Of a DNA stretch of 64,000 bases, positions 58,542 to 64,000 are shown one piece after another (position 1 is the first letter of the stretch; every line of letters starts with the position of its first letter). Position numbers and translations under genes: made by a program. Below the pieces are notes generated by a model. That model had not been told where the DNA came from, did not search any database, and saw nothing but the letters and a program-made list of their open reading frames with translations. Source of the stretch: Streptomyces iranensis (lineage in GTDB: Bacteria > Actinomycetota > Actinomycetes > Streptomycetales > Streptomycetaceae); assembly GCF_017874715.1 (NCBI RefSeq), contig NZ_JAGGLR010000023.1:62001-126000 (forward strand), written 5' to 3'.

Positions 58542-59351
58542 ATGCCGGAGCGACACATCACCGACACCCCCGGCCCGGCGGCCACATTGGAACGGCTGGG
58601 CGACATCGCCGTGGTGACGCTCAACCGGCCCCACGCGTTGAACGCGGTCGACGCGGCGCTGTCGGAGGCCCTCGGCACCGCCTTGGAGACCATCCGGCAC
58701 GATCCCGTCGTCCGAGTGGGGGTGATAACCGGTGCGGGCCGTGCCTTCTGTGCCGGGGCCGACCTCAAGGAACTCGCCACAGGCCGTTCCATCGACGCGG
58801 CCGGCCATCCCGAATGGGGCTTCGCGGGGATGGTCCGCCATTTCGTCGACAAGCCGCTGATCGCCGCGGTCAACGGTTTCGCGCTCGGCGGAGGCACCGA
58901 GATCGTCCTGGCCTGCGACCTGGCGGTGATCGACGAGACCGCAGCACTGGGCCTGCCCGAGGTCAAGCGGGGGTTGTTCGCCGCTGCCGGCGGGGTCATC
59001 CGGCTTCCCCGTCAGATTCCGCTGAAGGTCGCCCTGGAGGCCGTCCTGACAGGTGAGCCCATCAACGCCCGGAGGGCCGAGTCCTTGGGGCTCGTCAACC
59101 GTGTCGCGCCCGCCGGTCGCGTGCTGGAGTCGGCGCTGGAACTCGCCCGTATCGTGGCCGCGAACGCGCCGCTGGCAGTACGTGCGGCCAAACGGCTCGT
59201 CCACCACGGTGCAGCCACCGGATCGGACTGGGAACCCGCGGTCTGGGAGCGGAACGACGCCGAGATGGACACGGTGTTCGGCAGCGAGGACGCGGCCGAG
59301 GGCGGCCGGGCCTTTGTCGAAAAGCGCGCCGCCTCCTGGCGCGACCGCTGA
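58542..59351 (+). CDS. Enoyl-CoA hydratase (crotonase)
   Basis: The protein has 269 residues from ATG 58542 (GAGGGA upstream); an in-frame ATG at 58506, also with an AGCGGAG site, is an alternative. Motifs: AVVTLNRPHALNAVDAALSE, GAGRAFCAGADLKELATGRS, VNGFALGGGTEIVLACDLAV, and LGLPEVKRGLFAAAGGVIRL. Unlike the other two crotonase-fold proteins in this island it keeps both acidic positions (the Glu in GGTEI and in LPEV), so it can be the true hydratase of the pathway. It is the last gene before the transporter promoter. Confidence 0.88.
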   Translation: MPERHITDTPGPAATLERLGDIAVVTLNRPHALNAVDAALSEALGTALETIRHDPVVRVGVITGAGRAFCAGADLKELATGRSIDAAGHPEWGFAGMVRHFVDKPLIAAVNGFALGGGTEIVLACDLAVIDETAALGLPEVKRGLFAAAGGVIRLPRQIPLKVALEAVLTGEPINARRAESLGLVNRVAPAGRVLESALELARIVAANAPLAVRAAKRLVHHGAATGSDWEPAVWERNDAEMDTVFGSEDAAEGGRAFVEKRAASWRDR

Positions 59352-59412
59352 GAAGCGCCGCACACACGGCGAGGCCCCGCGAAGTGACCAGCGTCCCTTG
59401 TTCCGCCTGCTC

Positions 59413-59455
59413 TTGCCAGGCCATCAAAGCTCTCATATATTACGTTCCAGGAACG
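59413..59455 (+). promoter_or_regulatory. Sigma-70-type promoter overlapped by a palindromic operator
   Basis: TTGCCA (59413-59418), a 17-bp spacer, and TATATT (59436-59441) form a near-consensus promoter. Immediately after the -10 box lies CGTTCC-A-GGAACG (59443-59455), a perfect 6-bp-arm palindrome placed over the expected transcription start. This is an ideal repressor position. The transporter gene starts 183 bp downstream. The TetR protein encoded at 53407-54048 is the best candidate repressor. Confidence 0.65.
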
Positions 59456-59637
59456 AAACATAATTACAGCGGGCAGCCTCGCGCGCTGCCGTCAGTCGCG
59501 CGGACGGCGTCGGCCCAGCCCCCCTGTCGGCCCCCTTCCGGCCCGCCCCTCGGGCGCCCCCGTCCCCACCCTTCGGCACACAGCCCATGGGGTCCTGGGT
59601 TCGTCGCACCATTCCTCCAGCTCCTTGAGGAGTCCCC

Positions 59638-60966
59638 ATGCCACCCGTACAGCAACCCGACGTCACCGCGTCCAGCACCGATGTGCCCTCCACACGCCAG
59701 AAGGCCATGCGGCAGGTAACACTGGCGGGCGGAGTCGGCACCGCCATCGAGTACTACGACTTCAGTGTGTACGGCTTCTTGGCCCTGACCATCGCCGATG
59801 TGTTCTTTCCACAGTCCGATCCCGCAGCGGCGCTCCTCTACACCCTGGCCGTGTTCGGAGCCGCGTTCGCTCTGCGCCCGATCGGTGGAGTACTCCTGGG
59901 ACACGTGGCGGACCGGTACGGCCGCCGGCCGGCGCTGGCAACCGCCGTCCTCGGCATGGCCTTCGCCAGCACGGCCATGGGGGTCCTGCCGAGCTTCGCG
60001 GCCATCGGGGTCGCGGCACCGGTGATGCTGCTGATCCTGCGCTGTGTGCAGGGCATCTCCGCCGGCGGTGAACTCGGGAGTGCGGCGGCGTTCGTCGCCG
60101 AGGCGGCGCCGGACAGAACCCGTGGCTTCCATACCAGCACCACGCAGATCGGAACGCTGGCCGGCACCTTGCTCGGTGCTCTGGTCGTCGCGATAGTGCG
60201 GTGGGGCCTCACCCCTGAGCAGCTCTCCGCGTGGGGCTGGCGCATCCCGTTTCTGCTCTCCCTGCCCCTTGGCATTCTCGCGCTGGTCGTGCGGCGTCGG
60301 GTGGAGGAGTCGAAGGACTTCGCCAACCTCGAGGAGGCCGGACGGGTCGCCAAGGTGCCGGCCCTGGCCGCACTGCGGTCCCATACCCGCGGTGTGCTGA
60401 CGGTCTGCGGCCTGTCGCTCGTGTCGTTCGCCGCGTACTACATCGTGTTCAGCTACATGACGACCTACTTCACCGCACAGAAGATCATGTCCCCGGATGC
60501 GGCGGTCTGGACGAGCGTGCTCACCCTGGCACTGGCCACCATCGCCATTCCCTTGTGGGGCACGGCCTGTGACCGCTGGGGCCGCCGCCCGATCCTGATC
60601 GGTGTCTCCGCCGCCAACCTGGTGCTGAGCTACCCGTTGTTCCTGCTGATGGGGCAGGGATCGGTCACCTGGGCAGTGGTGGCACAGATCGTGCTCGGTC
60701 AGGCCGAGGCCGCCTATATGGGTGTCATCCTCGCCGCGTACACCGAGTTGTTCCCCGCCAAGGTGCGTGCCAGCGGGTTCAGCCTCGGCTACAACGCCGC
60801 CTCGATCATCACGGGCGGCAGCGCGCCCTACATCGCTACCTGGCTGATCGAGGAGACCTCCAACAAGCTGGCACCCGCCTGGATGCTGATGACCGCCGCC
60901 GCGATCTCGCTCGGAACAGCCCTCACCCTCAAGGAGACCGCACGCCGGCCGTTGCCCACTGTCTGA
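59638..60966 (+). CDS. MFS transporter, metabolite:H+ symporter (MHS) family
   Basis: The protein has 442 residues from ATG 59638 (GAGGAG upstream). It has 12 membrane helices and the MHS signatures AGGVGTAIEYYDFSVYGFLA, ALRPIGGVLLGHVADRYGRR, LRCVQGISAGGELGSAAAFV, plus the second repeat AVPLWGTACDRWGRRPILIG-like. It probably imports the acid or aromatic substrate of the island. Its own promoter/operator is at 59413-59455. Aldo-keto reductase and aldehyde dehydrogenase genes follow on the same strand. Confidence 0.88.
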   Translation: MPPVQQPDVTASSTDVPSTRQKAMRQVTLAGGVGTAIEYYDFSVYGFLALTIADVFFPQSDPAAALLYTLAVFGAAFALRPIGGVLLGHVADRYGRRPALATAVLGMAFASTAMGVLPSFAAIGVAAPVMLLILRCVQGISAGGELGSAAAFVAEAAPDRTRGFHTSTTQIGTLAGTLLGALVVAIVRWGLTPEQLSAWGWRIPFLLSLPLGILALVVRRRVEESKDFANLEEAGRVAKVPALAALRSHTRGVLTVCGLSLVSFAAYYIVFSYMTTYFTAQKIMSPDAAVWTSVLTLALATIAIPLWGTACDRWGRRPILIGVSAANLVLSYPLFLLMGQGSVTWAVVAQIVLGQAEAAYMGVILAAYTELFPAKVRASGFSLGYNAASIITGGSAPYIATWLIEETSNKLAPAWMLMTAAAISLGTALTLKETARRPLPTV

Positions 60967-61061
60967 CACCCCCGATGGCTTCCCGGCGCACCGCGGAAGG
61001 TTCGCCGGCCGTACGGATGGTGTCCCGGCCCTCCCGGGCCGCCACACCTTTGGAGAAATAC

Positions 61062-62048
61062 ATGAGGTACACCAGGCTGGGCAATTCCGGCCTAAAGGTC
61101 TCAGCACTCGCGCTGGGCTGTATGAGCTTCGGCGAACCAGACCAAGGAGGCCACCGGTGGAGCCTGCCGGAAGACGAGAGCCGACTGCTCATCCGCCAGG
61201 CGCTGGACCACGGAATCAACTTCTTCGACACCGCGAACGTCTACTCCAACGGCTCCAGTGAGGAGATCGTGGGCCGTGCCCTGGCCGACTTCGCCTCTCG
61301 TGACGAGGTGGTCATCGCGACCAAGGTGCACGGCCGGATGCGACCGGGCCCCAACGGTGGCGGCCTGTCGCGCAAGGCGATCTTCGCTGAACTCGACGCC
61401 AGTCTGCGCCGCCTGGGTACCGACTTCATCGATCTCTACCAGATCCACCGGTGGGACCCGGAAGTCCCCGTCGAAGAGACCATGGAAGCCCTGCACGACG
61501 TCGTGAAGGCGGGCAAGGTCCGCTACATCGGCGCCAGTTCCATGTTCACGTGGCAGTTCGCCAAGGCCCAGCACCTGGCCGAAGCAAATGGCTGGACGCG
61601 GTTCGTCTCGATGCAGAGCCATTACAACCTGCTGTATCGCGAGGAAGAGCGCGAAATGTTGGCGTTCTGCGCCGATCAGGGCATCGGCGTTCTTCCCTGG
61701 AGCCCCCTCGCCCGTGGCAGGCTCACCCGTCCCTGGGGCGACACCACGCCGCGTTCCGAGAACGACGCCTTCGGCAGTGCCTTGTACGACACCGACTCAG
61801 GTGACCGGGCCATCGTCGAGCGAGTCGCCGAAATCGCCGAGTCCCGTGCGGTTCCCCCGGCTCAAGTGGCGTTGGCGTGGGTGACGCAGAAGCCACCGGT
61901 CACCGCCCCTCTCATCGGCGTCACCAAGGCGAGTCACCTCGATGACGCGATCGCGGCACTCGGCCTGGACCTCACTCAGAAGGAAATGGATGCCCTTGAA
62001 GAGCCATATCTCCCTCACCCCGTCGCAGGTCACACGATCATCCGTTGA
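61062..62048 (+). CDS. Aldo/keto reductase
   Basis: The protein has 328 residues from ATG 61062 (GGAG upstream, MRYTRLGNSGLKVSALALGC). The AKR tetrad can be assigned: Asp in INFFDTANVYSNGSSEEIVG with Tyr, Lys in VIATKVHG, His in DLYQIHRWDPE. The C-terminal NADPH-binding segment is TAPLIGVTKASHLDDAIAAL. This is the aryl-alcohol dehydrogenase-like (YajO/AKR) branch. It would interconvert an aldehyde and alcohol. The next gene overlaps its end if the TTG is used. Confidence 0.88.
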   Translation: MRYTRLGNSGLKVSALALGCMSFGEPDQGGHRWSLPEDESRLLIRQALDHGINFFDTANVYSNGSSEEIVGRALADFASRDEVVIATKVHGRMRPGPNGGGLSRKAIFAELDASLRRLGTDFIDLYQIHRWDPEVPVEETMEALHDVVKAGKVRYIGASSMFTWQFAKAQHLAEANGWTRFVSMQSHYNLLYREEEREMLAFCADQGIGVLPWSPLARGRLTRPWGDTTPRSENDAFGSALYDTDSGDRAIVERVAEIAESRAVPPAQVALAWVTQKPPVTAPLIGVTKASHLDDAIAALGLDLTQKEMDALEEPYLPHPVAGHTIIR

Positions 62049-62062
62049 GAAAGGCCAGATCC

Positions 62063-63538
62063 GTGCTCTCCCCCATCGACGCCCCTTACGACTTCGATCA
62101 GCTCTACCTGGCAGGCCGGTGGCGGCACGGCGGATCCGCCTCGCCGCTCACCGTTCGCGATCCCTACAACGGGCAGGTACTGGCCCAGTTGGTCTCAGCC
62201 GGCGCGGACGATGTCGACGAGGCTTTTCGCGAGGCTGATCGCGCCCAGAGGTCCTGGCGGAGGGTACTCCCCGGCGAACGGGCGCGGATCATACGCCGCG
62301 CCGCCGAGATTCTGGAGGCGCGCAGGGAAGAGACCGTTTCCTGGCTCGTCCGAGAAGCCGGAAGCACCCGACTGAAAGCCACGATGGAAGTGGACGCGGT
62401 GCTGGCGATGCTCCTCGACGCCGCCACTTTGCCCCATCGGGCCGAAGGACGCATCATCCCCGGCGACATCGAGGGCAAGGAGAACCGTCTCTACCGCAAG
62501 CCGATCGGAGTTGTCGGTCTCATCACGCCGTGGAACTTCCCTCTGCACCTGACCTCCCGGACCCTCGCCCCTGCTCTCGCCCTCGGCAACGCGGTGGTCG
62601 TGAAGCCCGCCGAGGAAACGCCGATCACCGGCGGGCTTCTGCTGGCAAAGATCTTCGAAGAGGCGGGGCTGCCTCCTGGGGTCATCAGTGTCCTCGCGGG
62701 ACCCTCGCGCGTCATCGGCGACCCCTTCCTCCTCCACCCAGTGCCCAGCGTCGTCTCCTTCACGGGCTCCACTCCGGTCGGACGCCACGTAGCACACTGC
62801 GCGGCCACCGGTCCCCGCATCAAGTCGGTCATGCTCGAACTCGGCGGCAACAACCCGTTCGTCATCCTCGACGACGCGGACATCGATCTGGCCGTCCGTG
62901 CCGCGGTGGCGGGCAAGTTCATTCACCAGGGCCAACTGTGCATCACGACCAACCGCATCATCGTGCACAGTTCGATTCAGGACGAGTTCGTGGAACGCTA
63001 CGTCGACCGCGTCGGCGCTCTGAAGACCGGCGACCCGAACGACCCTGACACGGTGATCGGCCCGATCGTCAGCCAACGACATTTCGCCGGGCTGGTGAAA
63101 ATCATCGAGGCCGCCCGTGCCGAAGGCGCGCATCAGGCACTGGGTGGTAGGACCACTGGGCAGGTGCTCCCGCCTCACGTCTTTACGTCAGTCACGGAAG
63201 ACATGGCCATCGGCAGGGACGAGATCTTCGGGCCGATCGTGCCGATCATATCCGTGAGCGACGACGAGGAGGCCCTGCGGGTGGCAAACGATACCGAATA
63301 CGGGCTGTCCAGCGCTGTATTCACCAGCGATGCCGAGCGGGGTCTCGCCTTCGCTCATCGTATCGAGGCGGGAATGACGCACATCAACGACATGCCTGTC
63401 GTTGATCTCGCCAACATGCCATTCGGCGGAGAAAAGAACTCAGGTCTCGGCCGCTTCGGCGGTGACGCCCTCATCGACGAGCTGACCCGGCGGCACTGGA
63501 TTTCGGTACAGCACCAGCCCCGCCGCTACCCGTTCTGA
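62063..63538 (+). CDS. Aldehyde dehydrogenase (benzaldehyde/vanillin-type)
   Basis: The protein has 491 residues from GTG 62063 (AAAGG upstream); an upstream TTG at 62045 overlapping the previous stop would add six residues. Motifs: VGLITPWNFPLHLTSRTLAP, VVSFTGSTPVGRHVA, Glu motif VMLELGGNNPFVILDDADID, catalytic Cys in FIHQGQLCITTNRIIVHSSI, and DEIFGPIVPIISVSDDEEAL. The segments resemble aromatic aldehyde dehydrogenases of the XylC/vanillin type. With UbiX-like coding sequence next, it supports an aromatic substrate for this end of the island. Confidence 0.87.
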   Translation: MLSPIDAPYDFDQLYLAGRWRHGGSASPLTVRDPYNGQVLAQLVSAGADDVDEAFREADRAQRSWRRVLPGERARIIRRAAEILEARREETVSWLVREAGSTRLKATMEVDAVLAMLLDAATLPHRAEGRIIPGDIEGKENRLYRKPIGVVGLITPWNFPLHLTSRTLAPALALGNAVVVKPAEETPITGGLLLAKIFEEAGLPPGVISVLAGPSRVIGDPFLLHPVPSVVSFTGSTPVGRHVAHCAATGPRIKSVMLELGGNNPFVILDDADIDLAVRAAVAGKFIHQGQLCITTNRIIVHSSIQDEFVERYVDRVGALKTGDPNDPDTVIGPIVSQRHFAGLVKIIEAARAEGAHQALGGRTTGQVLPPHVFTSVTEDMAIGRDEIFGPIVPIISVSDDEEALRVANDTEYGLSSAVFTSDAERGLAFAHRIEAGMTHINDMPVVDLANMPFGGEKNSGLGRFGGDALIDELTRRHWISVQHQPRRYPF

Positions 63539-63683
63539 TGGCGCCCGCTCTCCACGTACATGAAGCCGCAGGCGAGCAGCCTGCACTCAGGCAATCACAA
63601 AGCCCCGGGTCAACCGCCGTCCGGCGATAAGGACATTGGCACCCGCAGAGTTCGCCCTCGGCGAGGAAAACCCACAGGCGTGG

Positions 63684-64000
63684 TCACAGTGCCTCGGTAC
63701 CGGGGGCCGTTGACGATGGCTCCTGGTGCCACCGGCGCACGGCGCCCGACTCCAGGCCGAAGTGATCGAGAACCCGGCCGACGCTGTGGTCCACCGGCTC
63801 GGCGATCGAGGTGGGCCGGCTGTAGAAGGCGGGAACCGGCGGAGCGATCACGGCACCGAGTTCGGCCAGTTCCGCCATGGCCCGCAGGTGATTGCGGTGC
63901 AGCGGGGTCTCCCTGACCATCAGCACCAGGCGGCGGCGCTCCTTCAGCGTCATGTCGGCGGCCCGGGGCAGCAGGGTGGGGTGATCCCGCAAGCGATCTC
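63684..64000 (-). CDS. UbiX-type flavin prenyltransferase, C-terminal part (runs off right edge)
   Basis: The visible about 105 codons end at the TCA-side stop 63684. They match the end of UbiX/Pad1: RAADMTLKERRRLVLMVRET, PLHRNHLRAMAELAELGAVI, PPVPAFYSRPTSI, VDHSVGRVLDHFGL. UbiX makes prenylated FMN for UbiD-type (de)carboxylases, so a UbiD partner gene is expected beyond the window edge. The start lies outside the window. Confidence 0.87.
   Translation of the reverse strand, partial: DRLRDHPTLLPRAADMTLKERRRLVLMVRETPLHRNHLRAMAELAELGAVIAPPVPAFYSRPTSIAEPVDHSVGRVLDHFGLESGAVRRWHQEPSSTAPGTEAL

Overview
The window is high-GC (about 70%), dense with GTG starts, 4-nt start/stop overlaps, ECF sigma factors, Hanks-type kinases and TetR/GntR/LysR regulators. 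This indicates a chromosomal, probably arm-proximal, stretch of a Streptomyces or close relative. No rRNA, tRNA, CRISPR array or intact insertion sequence was seen. Many decayed gene pieces (P450, sulfatase, two TetR regulators, FAD monooxygenase, SDR) suggest a region with heavy turnover.

1-8.5 kb: an edge-truncated STAND/NB-ARC ATPase, an ECF sigma/membrane protein pair, a VOC protein beside a P450 reduced to its two ends, a TetR regulator, and a translationally coupled pair (4721-8520). The first protein of that pair has a helical N-terminal domain and a Gly/aromatic motif at its C terminus. The second is a STAND-TPR ATPase with a similar motif at its N terminus. This is the layout of bacterial NLR-like pairs that signal through amyloid motifs.

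9-19 kb: a Tat lipoprotein resembling clan-A glycosidases, an RclC/DUF417 membrane protein behind a sigma-B-like promoter, a PAS-GAF-PP2C phosphatase, a cupin lipoprotein/quinone oxidoreductase pair, an ECF41 sigma factor divergent from an FAD oxidoreductase, and a GntR regulator followed by an operator with no obvious target.

19.5-27 kb: two adjacent Ser/Thr kinases, one with twin seven-bladed WD40 propellers and one with FHA and zinc-ribbon modules, then a large SUKH protein and gene remnants.

27.3-33.7 kb (minus strand): a PaoABC-like three-subunit molybdenum aldehyde oxidase, then a lower-GC cassette of small ORF, strong hairpin, helical-repeat protein and SAM methyltransferase, which resembles a peptide-modification or signalling unit.

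33.9-44.5 kb: a tightly coupled minus-strand operon (MHS transporter, aldehyde dehydrogenase, frameshifted beta-hydroxyacid dehydrogenase, PrpF-like isomerase, aconitase, citrate-synthase-like lyase, class III CoA-transferase) with a divergent LysR regulator. It fits uptake and CoA-dependent cleavage of a tricarboxylate such as aconitate or methylaconitate.

44.7-64 kb: a GAF-PucR regulator, an anti-sigma-type ATPase, a 41-bp perfect palindrome, then a long plus-strand catabolic island. It holds SDRs, three crotonase-fold proteins, aldehyde and alcohol dehydrogenases, CoA-transferase, thiolase, thioesterase, hydrolase, TetR regulator, second MHS transporter and aldo-keto reductase, and ends at a partial UbiX flavin prenyltransferase. 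Together they suggest oxidation of an alcohol or aldehyde to an acid, CoA activation, and beta-oxidation-like degradation of a cyclic or aromatic compound.
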